Assembly (NCBI GenBank): GCA_010015675.1
Contig: ML977049.1
Span: forward strand, 57,116 to 93,828
Direction: 5' to 3'
Origin: Byssothecium circinans
Taxonomy: Eukaryota > Ascomycota > Dothideomycetes > Pleosporales > Massarinaceae
Length of the DNA: 36,713 bases
This document shows positions 1-10,685 of this stretch, one piece after another. Each line of letters begins with the position of its first letter. The first letter of the stretch is position 1. The translations under genes and the position numbers were made by a program. The notes under the pieces were generated by a model. It did not search any database and was not told the origin of the DNA. It saw only the letters and a program-made list of their open reading frames with translations.

Positions 1-401
1 AAGTATAGGCTATATTTGAAGGCAGAATTGGCTCGCTTGCGTGGGGCGTCTAGACCAGATGTCCATCGTGAAACTAGGTCAATTAAATGCCGGTTGATGA
101 AGCGATCAACCCAGTTCTTGCCAGGCTCTTTTCCTGCTATTTCTGTAGCGAAATTGTGTATCATCTACCTTGTAGGAGGCAGACCTTTTGCACAAAGGCC
201 ATCTATATATCCTACAAGTGTAGATTCCTGAATAGGGCTGAGGAGACGACTGTTTTCGATTTTTTCCGTACGGGTGCCCTGCACCCCGCGGTGATGGCGC
301 GACAGCGTATTTCGATTAACACCGTACTTTTTGGCGACCTGCGCATAATTAGGCTTTTCTCCAGGCTTCAGCGTCTTCAATGACTCCAGTGCGGCTTCCA
401 T
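1..401 (-). pseudogene. pogo/Fot1-type transposase, N-terminal part, amber-interrupted
   Basis: The minus-strand frame starts at an ATG at 401-399 and encodes the N-terminal DNA-binding part of a pogo/Fot1 transposase: a psq-type helix-turn-helix (KPNYAQVAKKYGVNRNTLSR) followed by a Tc5-type HTH. One in-frame TAG (plus 165-167) interrupts it after PPTR. Beyond it the same frame stays open to the window edge and still reads as transposase (MIHNFATEIAGKEPGKNW). The complete relative at 28.4 kb has Q at the TAG position, so a CAG to TAG change is likely. The DDE catalytic half lies outside the window. Protein similarity to the other copy is clear but far from identical, so this is a different subfamily. 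Confidence 0.85.
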
Positions 402-457
402 AGCGTATATATTGCGGTGGTGGCGGTGGTGTAAAAATGTCGAACATTTGGTGTTAA

Positions 458-499
458 GCGATCGCCAGGTGGGGGCGATCGCCAGGCGGTGAGTCACGG
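458..499 (-). repeat. Terminal repeat of left pogo-like element with doubled motif
   Basis: On the minus strand the terminal 42 bp contain the 12-mer CCTGGCGATCGC twice, 17 bp start to start. GCGATCGC is itself palindromic. A doubled motif of this kind is a candidate pair of transposase binding sites; that role is inference. Confidence 0.6.
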
Positions 500-806
500 T
501 AGTTAGCTTGCCTTCTCTCCTGAATCCTCCCCAATTCTCTGGTATCACTCTTTCGGCCCCCAAAACGCCCCTAATCCCCGACCGATAAACCGAACACCTG
601 GCTGCATATGGGGTCAGGCAATGCTTGGCTACATGTACTCAAATATCGCTAAGGCTAAGATTGCGGCACAGGTTGCGGCAGAATTGGAGGTCGTGTGCGT
701 TATCCGCCCCACTCCTTTGACGCATGTTTATCACTCTTTCAAACCTCAAGCTCAGGCTGCCCTCTTTGCTCACCTGTCTTCCAAAGCAACGATCCTCGTA
801 GCTACT

Positions 807-2470
807 ATGGCTTCGGTAGCCCTATACGCGGTTAGCTTGATCGCAACGCTTTTGTTTCTGTATATCTTTCAAAATATCCAAGGAAAATCACCTTTACCTC
901 TACCTCCAGGCCTACAAGCCTTGCCGATAATTGGCAATGTACACTAGGCACCAAAATCCTACCCATGGCTACAATACCATGCCTGGAACAAGACCTATGG
1001 ACCATTAGTTCACCTGAACATGCTGGGACAGCCTGTCATTATTTTGGGTACATCTGCTGCTGCACATGATCTTCTTGCTAGGCGAGGGGCAACGTTCTCG
1101 GACCGCCCGAAATTTATTTTAAGTTTTCACAGCCTGCGGTATTGGTAAACAATTACTAACATCAATATCAGGTAGCAGCTGAACTTGCTTTGCGGGGTAT
1201 GCACATGTTACTAAGGCCCTATGATGAGCGATTCAGACTACATCAAAAGCTGGAGAGTCCAGTGTTGAGTATCCGAGCGGCCAATGCATATCTTCCTTTC
1301 CAGGAACTCGAAACACAGCAATTATTGTACGACCTAATTAACAATGCGGGAGGCACTGTGATTGATTGCCATGGCCATTTTGAGCGTACAACAGCTAGCG
1401 TCATCTACGGACTGTTTTACGGATTTCGCTTGAAAACTTCATCCGACCCAGTGCTTCTGGCTGCGCACTCGGTCAACCACGAGTTTGATCAGATTGCGCA
1501 GGTTGGAAAGTACCTCATTGACTCCTTTTCCGTGCTCAACAACCTTCCCAGATTTCTGGCTCCGTGGAAAGCCGAAGCCGAGCGGCATTGGGCCCGACAG
1601 CGGGCACTGCACGTCGGGAATCTTGAAACCGGGTATCAAGCAAGTGGTTGGAACTTCACTAAACACATGCGAAACTCCTTGGATCAAGATTCTATTGAGA
1701 TGTCAGTTGAGGAGTTGGCGCTCGACGTGGGTATTATGGCAGACGCAGCCTTGGATGCCAGCACCGAAACTTTGATGTGGTTCATTGTGGCATGTGTTAC
1801 TTCCAACACAGGCTTCGTGACCAAGGCCCAAAAAGGCCTCGACTCCGTAGTAGGGCGAGAGCGATTACCCACCTTCAAAGACCGATCGAAGCTTCTCTAT
1901 ATCGACGCTGTTGTTGAAGAGCTACTTCGGTGGCGTCCTGCGGGTGCTGCCGGAGTTCCTCACTATACGAAGGTGGCGAGCACTTACAACGGATACCGGA
2001 TTCCCGCCAACTCTGTCGTGATACCCAATCACTGGTCCATTACGCGAGATGAAGAAGTCTTTGGAGCAGATGTCGAAGCATTCGAGCCAGAGCGATGGCT
2101 ACCAGCCGAGAGTCAAGATGGCTCCGAAAACCCCTCCAGCGGGCTCAAGGACCTTCCGACGGTAGGATTCGGCTATGGAAGACGAATTTGCCCTGGAAGG
2201 CATGTCGCACGAAACGTCCTGTGGATATCAGTTGCTCGCCTCCTTTGGGCATTTGACATCGAGCCTGGGACGTCTGAAACTGGGGAGCGGCTTGTTAATG
2301 ATTCTATGGCAGCCACTGATGGTCTCGTCACGAAGCCACTTCCTTTTAAAGCTTCATTTAAACCGAGAGGTCAGTGGGTGCACGACATTATCATGAAGGA
2401 AGGCGGCACTTACGACGTCAAATTCTCCGACATACTTGAGGGCATTGGAGCAGACATGGCACGGAAATAG
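807..2470 (+). pseudogene. Cytochrome P450, one in-frame amber codon
   Basis: The start at 807 gives an N-terminal membrane anchor (MASVALYAVSLIATLLFLYI) and a proline hinge (PLPLPPGLQALPIIGN). Downstream motifs are complete: ExxR as EELLR in AVVEELLRWRP, the PERW block (FEPERWLPA), and the haem loop FGYGRRICPG. Two oddities occur. First, TAG at 945-947 interrupts the frame directly after GNVH; P450s of this class often have Q here, so CAG to TAG is likely. Second, the exons join in frame only through an intron at 1123-1175 (53 nt, branch CTAAC, acceptor TAG) whose donor is GTTTTC, a poor site; the joined protein then reads KFILTAELALRGMHMLLRP. Apart from these the protein is full length (about 535 residues). 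It resembles fungal group I P450s of secondary metabolism; the substrate is unknown. Confidence 0.8.
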
Positions 2471-5451
2471 TGGACTTTGGTCGAACGATTTCTCATATAG
2501 AATTCCAACGGAATATTTATCTCCTTTCGTTTAATTTATCAGAAATTAACTCCATGATGATGTCCTGGTTGGCTCAGATTACTAAGGAGATAGTCACTCC
2601 AGGAGAGGATCTTTGCTTCCGCATAAGTCTCATATAAATTTTAGCGATTTGTATGTCGTTATATACTTCAATAAATCCTTCTGGTACAACCTTGGTCGGG
2701 ATTCTGAACTATTGGCGGAGAATTGCGTAAGACAGCATAGGGGCACCGAGATCATGTGTGAGAGCGAGAGTAATAATGTATTGAGAGACTCAGGGGTTGG
2801 GGATGTGTATGGCGGGTGAAGCTAGGCTAGATGATGGTAGTGAATCGTGAAGTCTTACAGATTGATGAGCGCGAAGGAAGGGACGGATCATCACCGAAAT
2901 CAGTGTATTGTGTGGATCCCGAATAGCGTAGGGGGGAACTGTACTGTATTGGCCTTTCCTAAGGTAAACGCGTCGTCCAGGAAGTAAAATCCAATAGATG
3001 CACGTAATCCAATCAGTTATTACAGACTCCCATAGGCTGGACCATTGCATCAAAAGAACACATGCATGTCATGAGGAGGCGTGAGTGCGGCGCAGGTCTC
3101 ACCCGGAGTCAGCGTGCAAATGTTGGACTACCATAATATCCGCAAGGCAGAAATGCAGTGGATCAGAACACGGCGCAGTCAGAAAAACGTTCACTGTCGG
3201 TGGCAAGTTATTGTCTCACGGCTTTAACAGTTATTTTCCTCATGGTATTGCCGTACATGCATCAGGGCTGCGCAACCGTTCTTGAGGGGAGGAGCGTTGA
3301 TTTCCTCCCCAAATCCAAGGTCAGCTAGGACCAATGACGTCCTCCTCTTTGGGTTGGAAGTCACCAAGAGGGTGTTGGTGATGGTGATGATACCGTTGTT
3401 GTTTCTATTATGCGTCTGTTGGTCCTGATAAGGCAGATTTTAACCAGACGAAAACAAGCGGTGGTAGAAGAATCCACGCTGTGGGCGGCGGTCTAATCGA
3501 TTCATCGTTAATATCGATGGAAACTGTACTTACAAGAATAGGCAGTGGAATACATATCCGCCCGAGCTGTTGACTTCCCTGTTTACTGCTTTTGTTATCA
3601 GATCGCTCACCATATCTAAGTTCATCCATGCTTTGAACCTGTCGTACCGTTTGCTGCGAAATTGGCCGACTACACTCAAAACGGTGCAGTTGGAAATACT
3701 TAATCTCAATCCGAGTGCAGAATATTCGTCTTTTTCTTCCATCTCCTGAGCTTCCCAACGACCCTAGAACATTGCAATTGCGGAATCTCCGAAGATACCC
3801 TGGAACCACGTAAGAATGAGCTGTATGAGTCTGACCTTCGACCACACAGACTACCCTTTAAACTATTCTCTTGGTACCACCGATAGAGCATGAACTCCAG
3901 TGTCATAAATATCTACAGGGATACCCACCCATTGGCCCTTCACCGCATCATACGCGACTGAGAAGTGCAGCTTTTTGTGGCGAACACCAACGCCAACGCT
4001 CGGTGGACCTACAGCTCAAAGACATTCTTCCGGTGCATCTCTACACTCGTTCTCGTACACTTGCGCCTCCGAGGATGCGTCGCGCAAAGTACAAAATCCA
4101 TACGATGTCCTGGCTCAACGCAAAAGACAGACGTCTCCGACCTCCTTTATATCAACGACCTCTCTGATGCTACACGGGATGCTGGCTCAATTCTCTCGTT
4201 CGCCGAGATTGGTTACCGGCTGTCCAAGCATGAACGAGTGGAAGCTCTCAAGACGTTGCGTCAGCTTGAGATTCACGCATACCCAAAATCTCCCAAGTTG
4301 TTCTTCAAGTTTACAGGCACTCCACATGGATCCGGGCTCACTTTAATTGGATTGGTACCATATTTCCCTCAGAAGTGCGTTGCATGGGAGACTGCCACCG
4401 TAAAGCAAGTACCTAAGCAGCTAAGCCAGCGGCTTATATCTCGTCCTCGCCAATACCTTATCAACACTCTGCTTAAGGATTCAAACTCTTCCGCATGTAA
4501 TCACAAATTTCGTGGAGGTTCATCAACTATCATATTTTTGCATCTTTTATCCCCTGGTGTCTGTTCACCTCACCGTGTATCAGCCCTGAAAAAATTGCCC
4601 ACCACCGCATCCGCTCTCCTCACAACTACATCCTTTACACAATGTATCAACTTGAAAGCGCAGTTTGGACCGGCTACTTTGAGACTCCTCTTTAGGGGTT
4701 TTGGAACTAGGGCTTCAGACGGTGCGCCAGAAGCCCAGTGGTCTCGATCTCATTTATCTTTGTTCAGCACTCAAGTGAACTTCGCTCATCCCAGAACAGT
4801 CGCATTCCAATAGGTTGGAACTATGAGGCTGTTGGAAGACTTATATCTTTTTATTTTCATGCGCCGTCGCGCCGTCATAGACCATTACTACCGTATCCTG
4901 CACCGCTGTCACGCCTAAGCGTTAACTATTGAAAAAGACGCTTTCCTATTGAAGCACTGCTCGTTTAACGAATTGATTCATTCTGGAGTAATTCAATAAA
5001 TATTTGCTATCCTACTCAGCTTACATGTCCCACTTTAAGCTGACTTTGACCCGGACGACCAGTCGGACGAATGAACTAAGAGCAGTGGTAAGGCGGCCGA
5101 CACAGCCCGACTGCCTTACATATACGATGACAAGAGGTCAAACGAAACTATTCTGGTACTTGTGTATGTCACTGGTATATTGCGCCTGTTTTGAAATGTT
5201 GTATCTGCTTAGCAACCTTGTATGCTCGCGCGAAAGGCTTCGAAAGCCGAGAGAGTCATGGGTATGAGCAAAACTGCTAGCACAACAACGGCAAGATATA
5301 CGACATATCCCATAAAAGCAAACAAATACTATACGACGCAGAATCCGTTAAAACTTACGACGTTCGCATCCATGAACTGACAACCACATCATTCTTCACC
5401 CCCCACCCAACCAGCATTCCCATCTATACATAGCCACGGCCTCTATCCACC
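2471..5451. other. Gene-poor interval, no convincing gene
   Basis: About 3 kb without a gene I can support. It contains several overlapping open frames on both strands. The longest, plus 3965-4813 (282 codons), has no recognisable motif and a patchy, low-complexity composition. No tRNA, splice-site pattern or transposon end was recognised. It may hold eroded fragments of the neighbouring P450 locus. Confidence 0.4.
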
Positions 5452-6027
5452 ATGAAACTCTCATGCCTCCTGCCAAAAGCCACGCTTATCCTCCACACCG
5501 CTTCGTCCCAACCTACCCCCGTCATCTCATCGGCCGATACCGCCGACATAGCATCCACCTTACTTCTCTTCTACCGATCCCTCGACCTAAAATCTGACCC
5601 ACTCCTCCGCACCATCACAACTACCAACTTCACCTTCGACGGCACTGCCTTTTCTTCCATCGGCATCGGAGCTCCCGTACCACTTGTCGGTCAAGATGTT
5701 ATCATCCCTGGGCTTCTAGAGGGTTTTAAGAATTTAACGACAATGCATAATGTTGGGAACTTCAACGTTACTGCCTACAATGGCAACAAGAAGGGCGATA
5801 GGCATGCGGAAGAAGAGAGAGCAAATGCCACGGCGTATGTTCTTGCGTATCATTACAAGGCCCTGGAAGTGCCGAGGGAGAGTCCGAGGAATAATTATTT
5901 GATGGGGACTTTGTTTTTGGGTGACTTGGTGAAAAAGGGAGAGAAAGGGAAGTGGAAGTTCGAACGCGTGGAGCTGAAACCTTTCTTTCAGTCGGGGAAT
6001 TCCGATGTCATGGGTCTGGGGCAGTGA
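5452..6027 (+). CDS. Secreted SnoaL/NTF2-like protein
   Basis: A single-exon gene of 191 codons with a good fungal start context (CCACCATGA). The first about 20 residues are weakly hydrophobic and end TASSQPTP, compatible with a signal peptide. The body reads like a fungal SnoaL-like, NTF2-fold domain: an N-terminal helix region (IASTLLLFYRSLDL), a strand with FTFDGTAFSS, then MHNVGNFNVTAYN and a C-terminal KWKFERVELKPFF strand. Sequons NFT, NLT, NVT and NAT suggest an N-glycosylated extracellular protein. SnoaL-fold proteins include polyketide cyclases and many small hydrolases or isomerases; no catalytic residue can be assigned, so the reaction is unknown. Codon use and frame look intact. 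Confidence 0.7.
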   Translation: MKLSCLLPKATLILHTASSQPTPVISSADTADIASTLLLFYRSLDLKSDPLLRTITTTNFTFDGTAFSSIGIGAPVPLVGQDVIIPGLLEGFKNLTTMHNVGNFNVTAYNGNKKGDRHAEEERANATAYVLAYHYKALEVPRESPRNNYLMGTLFLGDLVKKGEKGKWKFERVELKPFFQSGNSDVMGLGQ

Positions 6028-6254
6028 AGTTGTTGTTTAGCTGGCGGGGAAACGGAGTGTCGCGACAAGAAGAGAGCTTGGTGGAAGGGGTGCAAACGGG
6101 ATCCTACAAATGATCACCATTGACCATTAGCACCTACAGATAGCCGAATGAGTACGTCCAGATGATTCGCTTTGCGCTCAATGCATCACAATCGAAATAG
6201 GGTCTAATGCGTATGATATGAGATAGTCTAACTTCTTTCGGATTAGCTCACATT

Positions 6255-6284
6255 CACTCGGTTCTTTCGGTTCTTTCGGTTACT
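6255..6284 (+). repeat. Short tandem TTCTTTCGG repeat
   Basis: Upstream of the HTD2-like gene the 9-mer GTTCTTTCG is repeated head to tail, with a further related copy (CTTCTTTCGG) near 6231. It lies about 170 bp before the start codon, so it could be promoter sequence, but this is only a position argument. Confidence 0.4.
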
Positions 6285-6446
6285 TGCTACGATTCCCCGC
6301 ATCCACGTCTATCAATTACTCATCTTATCTTATTTCGGCCCTTACATTTACATACCACGTGCATAACTAAAGAAACACAAGCCCTCTTATCGAACGCAAT
6401 TTCTTCTAACCATTCATCGCGACTTTATCCCCGTCTCCGCCACAAA

Positions 6447-7430
6447 ATGGTATATCTCCCCCACCGCCTTCTCCACACCACACGTCCGCTCCTCTCCTCA
6501 CCATCAGCACAAGAAGCATGCATCGAACTCTTCACGCGCTTTTCCGCCAAGCCCATCTCTGTCCGGAAGCAACTCCTCGACGCAAACCAACTACACCTCT
6601 TAAACATCACGTTAGGAAGAAGCGGGACATCCTTTGAGCTACCGAGAAGTGGAACGCCGGTCCCACCCGGCCACCACCTCGTCTACTTTACTCCCCCGAT
6701 CCTTGAAGATGAGCTTGGAAAAGATGGAACGGATCGGACTGTGAACCCCTTGGCGCCGTACTCCCGACGGATGTGGGCAGGTGGTGAACTTTTCTGGGAG
6801 ACTGATGCGACCAGAGGTTTGAAAGTAGGACAGGAAGTGCAAGAAACTACCAGATTCATCAACGCCGAGCCAAAGAAACTGAAAAGCGGGGACGATATGC
6901 TCGTTGTTGGTGTGGAAAAGATGTTTGAGAATGATTTCGGTATTGCGTTGACGGATCGGCGGAATTGGGTTTTCCAGAAGGAAATGTCGACACCGAAACC
7001 GACGCAATCTCGACCTGAGCTGCAGCCTTTTCCCGAAGTCCTCTCCCAATCTACGAGCTCAACTACGTACACGAGAGAGTTCACCCAGACGCCTGTCTCT
7101 CTTTTCCGGTTCTCAGCGCTAACCTTCAACGCTCATAAAATACACTACTCACCCGAGTGGTGCAGAAATGTCGAAGGGCACAGGGATGCAGTTGTTCACG
7201 GGCCGCTGAATCTAATTAATATACTGGATTTGTGGAGGGATAGTATGGGAAAGGATGGAGAGGGGAGTGTGCCGAGGAGTGTTGCGTATAGGGCTCTGAG
7301 TCCGATATATGTGAGGGAGAAGTATAGGATTTTGATGGGTAGGGAAGATGGGGTAAGAGAGGGGAGATGGGAGGCGGAGCTATGGGATGGATTTGGAAAG
7401 GTGGGGATGAAAGGGACGATCGTGGGGTAA
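6447..7430 (+). CDS. HTD2: Mitochondrial 3-hydroxyacyl-thioester dehydratase, HTD2-like
   Basis: A single-exon gene of 327 codons. The N-terminus (MVYLPHRLLHTTRPLLSS) is rich in R, S and T and lacks acids, as in a mitochondrial presequence. The C-terminal half carries the hydratase-2 hotdog signature: FSALTFNAHKIHYS at about 222-235, followed by GHRDAVVHGPLNL (HGP at about 251-253). Residues 80-160, with YSRRMWAGGELFW and TRFINAEPKK, match the preceding hotdog repeat of fungal HTD2 and of mesaconyl-C4-CoA hydratases. Known members dehydrate 3-hydroxyacyl-ACP in mitochondrial type II fatty-acid synthesis, which supplies octanoate for lipoate. The gene looks intact and is close to the usual fungal length. 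A specialised hydratase of the same family is the alternative. Confidence 0.8.
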   Translation: MVYLPHRLLHTTRPLLSSPSAQEACIELFTRFSAKPISVRKQLLDANQLHLLNITLGRSGTSFELPRSGTPVPPGHHLVYFTPPILEDELGKDGTDRTVNPLAPYSRRMWAGGELFWETDATRGLKVGQEVQETTRFINAEPKKLKSGDDMLVVGVEKMFENDFGIALTDRRNWVFQKEMSTPKPTQSRPELQPFPEVLSQSTSSTTYTREFTQTPVSLFRFSALTFNAHKIHYSPEWCRNVEGHRDAVVHGPLNLINILDLWRDSMGKDGEGSVPRSVAYRALSPIYVREKYRILMGREDGVREGRWEAELWDGFGKVGMKGTIVG

Positions 7431-7570
7431 TGTGGTAAAGCGGGTTAGAGTAGCGGGGACGTGTCCGCGTATGAAGCGTGCTGAAAAAGTACATTGTCGT
7501 AGTGTATCCGAATCAGCCCAGAGAGTATTTTTATGGTAATCGATTCCTCCATTACCTCTCCCAAAACTTT

Positions 7571-8023
7571 CTAACGAGCGTCTAGCCTAGCTGTCACCTC
7601 AGTATGCTTCATAATATCCGCGATCGTAGACATCCGGCCCCCGGAGGATCGGTGCATTGTTCCGAACCACAGCTCGATTCTATACTCACGCTGCTCGACG
7701 TCTCGTAGGAGAGTAATCGGCGAGTTCCCGTAGATATCTTGTGAGGTTACATCCAATGCTGTCGCTGTTGATTTGGCCGTAAAAGTAGCCACACCCATAA
7801 CTAACCTCCTCAATCCATCGTCTACCATTGCGCCCTCAGGCAAGATCCCTCGCTCTGCAATCTTCCTGGGCACAATAGGCACGATAATTTGGTGTATACA
7901 ATTAAGCAAGTCCTCCTCCTCCTCCTTCCTTCCCTCGCCGCGTTTCCAACTGACATGATAGCCCAGTCCCGCAAATAATTCGCAATTACCGCACCGCGTC
8001 CACAGAAGGTCTTCCCGAGGATA
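7571..8023 (-). CDS. Unrecognised minus-strand frame, probable 3' exon
   Basis: This minus-strand frame stays open from 8023 to a TAG at 7571 (150 codons). It has protein-like features: a CGNCELFAGLGYHVSWKRG stretch, an EEEE run, and a hydrophilic tail IADIMKHTEVTARLDAR. The only early ATG falls well inside it (GAMVDDG), so the true start or an upstream exon must lie above 8023, where no clear donor or acceptor pair was found. I do not recognise the family. It may be the last exon of a small gene or a remnant. Confidence 0.3.
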   Translation of the reverse strand, partial: YPREDLLWTRCGNCELFAGLGYHVSWKRGEGRKEEEEDLLNCIHQIIVPIVPRKIAERGILPEGAMVDDGLRRLVMGVATFTAKSTATALDVTSQDIYGNSPITLLRDVEQREYRIELWFGTMHRSSGGRMSTIADIMKHTEVTARLDAR

Positions 8024-8200
8024 TCATGTTCATGTGGAGCGCATGAGGCATACCCTTAGGCGTCTATACCGTTGCGCAACGCTCCAATATCCCGTTGATT
8101 GTGCAACCGCAATGTGTTGGACAGAGGAGACCCGAGAGCAAGTGTGAGAAAGTGATGTATTGTGTGTAGGGTAAGGTGCTCAGGAGAAGCGGCTATATAG

Positions 8201-8219
8201 GAACGGTCAAATACCGTTC
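8201..8219. repeat. Short inverted repeat GAACGGT/ACCGTTC
   Basis: A perfect 7-bp inverted repeat around a 5-bp spacer (CAAAT), between the minus-strand frame ending at 7571 and the PQ-loop remnant. The arrangement would suit a dimeric regulator site, but no partner is identified. Confidence 0.35.
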
Positions 8220-8390
8220 AGTCCAACACAATGTTTTTGCGCGGTTTGCGGGGTGAGTTGGGCTCAGTTTATAGTTTATCGACTGTACGTCTCCCTACCT
8301 TCCTTGCTTTTCCAAATTACGATGATATGGATGGGAAGAATCTGAACTGATATTTGGTATAGTAAATGGCGGCCATGGACGTGACAACAG

Positions 8391-8962
8391 CCTTACTGCT
8401 CCTGTTCGCCGTCGTATAAGCCATTTGAACAGCCCGTTCTGCTGCTCGGAATCATCGCCTTCCTACTCATGAGTTGGATCTGTTGAAGCGCAGGGGAAGG
8501 GTTGTAGGTATCAACTTCATTTTCCTGACTATCGATTGGAATGGGGCGCTCTTCAGTCTCATGTCGCTCGTTGCGCAGAACGAATTTGATAGCTTGTTTG
8601 GGACGTTGTATACGCTTTGGTAGGTCAACTCCCTGTGGTGTAGAAGGGTGTAGGAATGGTAGGCTAACTAAATGCGTAGTTGTGCGATTGATATGAGTAT
8701 GGTGGCGAGTCGTCTTGAGCGGAGGCTTGGAACTCGGGGGATAAGGGAACGGGCGAAAGAGCAGGGAAAGACTTTCGATGGGTTTGAAGAAGCGATTGAG
8801 TGGCAGAGTAGAGGTGTTGATTTAGGTGCGAAGTTTGACAAGTTTATTGGGAGGAAGAATAGGAAGGACGCAGATGCGAAAATTGAGGAAGGGGATACAA
8901 TGGCCGGGGAAGAAGAGGCCTCGTTAGATCTGAAGGACCTGGTGCCGAATGCAGTTGTATAG
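8391..8962 (+). pseudogene. PQ-loop family membrane protein, C-terminal remnant
   Basis: Two frames together spell the C-terminal half of a fungal PQ-loop membrane protein. The first piece (about 8391-8460) gives SYKPFEQPVLLLGIIAFLL. The frame then shifts and 8460-8619 gives ELDLLKRRGRVVGINFIFL and IDWNGALFSLMSLVAQNEFD, with the GALFS and QNEFD blocks typical of the family. A canonical intron at 8620-8679 (60 nt, branch GCTAAC) leads to 8680-8962, which encodes IRERAKEQGKTFDGF and an acidic tail. No matching N-terminal membrane segments are visible upstream, and the frame break near 8460 has no intron signals. I therefore read it as a truncated, frameshifted copy. Such proteins are organellar or plasma membrane solute carriers. 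Confidence 0.55.
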
Positions 8963-10685
8963 GAAGGAAGAAGAGCAAAAAGCATAACTATAGGCATTAA
9001 CTTACATTGCTTTCCCGCCGTTAACTTTGATGTTAATCGTCGCGCGAGCTTGTGACTTTCTTCGAGTACGATTATTCACGCCACGAGGTCGGATACGACT
9101 GCGACTGGGAGCTGTGAGAAGTGACTTGGTATCGCCATAGCCTGTCATTATTTCCCAAACAAAGTAAAACTTCTGTGCAGAGTAAACTATTTGGCTTTGC
9201 TCAAGCGCAGGATCGGTTGGCATGGAGAAATTCCAGGATTCGAAAGTATGACATTCGTCGCTCGTTGCTCTTATACGGTACCGCACGACTGACTACTGAG
9301 CGCCAGTCCACCGCCCATGCTGGCATGAACATGTTGAGACGATTTTCCTCAATCCGTTAGTCTTTGAATGTTGGTTGAAAGAGCGACAGGTGCGTCCTGT
9401 TGGGTGCATCAAGCCTGTCACCACACGCCGCAGAAACAAACTATCTACACTTGAAACGAGATCCTACACTATTTAGTAAACTCCACGCCATCAACCTGGC
9501 TCAAGCCTCTCCATTTGTCTCATATGTTCGGATGCGATTGCGGGGTTTCTCTTCAGAATGGTAAATTTCAACGCTGCCGCACTCCCCCATGGAGTGCTAG
9601 AAACTAGCCGCAATACAGCATACGCACAAAAACCCCTTTCTCCCGGCTGAATGTTGCGAGAGACTCAAGCGCGTTTCTATCAATAGACTCTTCCACACGT
9701 CCTTCGATCTGCTTCAACGCTCCCCATGAGTTAAGAATTCAAAGTAGACCCCGGCTTCACCGCTTGGGATCTCTCCGTTAAACAGCCGTATCATAGTCAA
9801 CCAATCACCCAAACAGATATAACCGTTTCGATATGCTTTTGGGACTACGATGAGCTTCGCTTTTCTTGCGATCTATATGGAGATTCAGCAAAGCAAGGCT
9901 TCAGTGAGGTCAGGAAAAAGCTTGTCTTTGTGGATGGTGTGGATTGAGCTTTGGAGCGTCGTTTCCTAAGCAAAATCTTCCAAGTCACTTCCAAGTGCAC
10001 TGGTATTTTGACTTAACTGTTATAAGGCAACTTATATCGGATCATTTAATTATATGTACATAACCGGGCTACCCGGAAGATACTAGTAAGTAAGTGTCAA
10101 GTGAACTCGATACGGAATTGGCTAATGGTAACACAGGCGGTCGGACGAGCTCTCCATCTTGCCCACGAATTGATAGATCGCGTTGTAAACAGTTAGCTTA
10201 TGAAAGTCTTAAGGCTTTCAGGACTCTTTTGGAAGAAGTAGAAGCTACTGCACCGCCTTCACTATCTCTTCGAGCCGCACTTATAGGTCTGTTTCGCTTT
10301 GCAGCCTGCCCATCTACCTAGGGATCATTGCAGCTATGAAGACTCAAAACGCGTGCTTAGACATAGACCAGAAGGAAAGATTCATGCAGGAGAGTCTAAG
10401 ATTATTTAAAGAAATGTTATAAAGATGTAAAAAAGCGTTAAAGCCATCTCCCAGGGCTATCCCCTATAAATGATACACTACTTCCTATTAAACTTCAACC
10501 AGAAACTCATTATACCTTAACGCCCTTCCTCATTGCAGCGAGGGTGGTTCGGTATGAGTTGATCATGGCGTAAGGTTGTAGCAAGGAGTTTGTAGGAGGA
10601 GAGGACCTGGGCACATTGAAAAGAGTATTGGCAAAATTTACGTAGAAAACCTATCATCTCATTATCCTACAGCGTCAAATAAGCT
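8963..10685. other. Intergenic interval, no supported gene
   Basis: About 1.7 kb with only short open frames. A plus-strand stretch at 10160-10430 reads CKQLAYESLKAFRTLLEEV and, after a frame change, MKTQNACLDIDQKERFMQES; this has protein-like composition but no recognised family and could be a small eroded exon. Nothing else was identified. Confidence 0.35.

Larger units (their letters stand above)
1..499 (-). mobile_element. Pogo-like DNA transposon, 5' end only
   Basis: The element end is placed at 499 because a TA follows at 500-501, the usual target of pogo/Fot1 elements, and because the minus strand inward from 499 starts CCGTGAC, close to the CCGTAAC start of the complete element at 28294. 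The transposase ATG is about 100 bp inside, as in the complete copy. The other end is outside the window, so the inverted repeat cannot be confirmed. Confidence 0.7.

Noticed and set aside
1145..1171. A 27-nt intron in the first P450
   Set aside because: Too short and it gives the wrong phase; the longer 1123-1175 intron restores the protein.
3965..4813. Plus-strand frame of 282 codons
   Set aside because: No motif, no good start context, overlapping frames on both strands; looks like chance.
9002..9360. Overlapping frames of 94 (minus) and 79 (plus) codons
   Set aside because: No family signal, no start context or splice partner.
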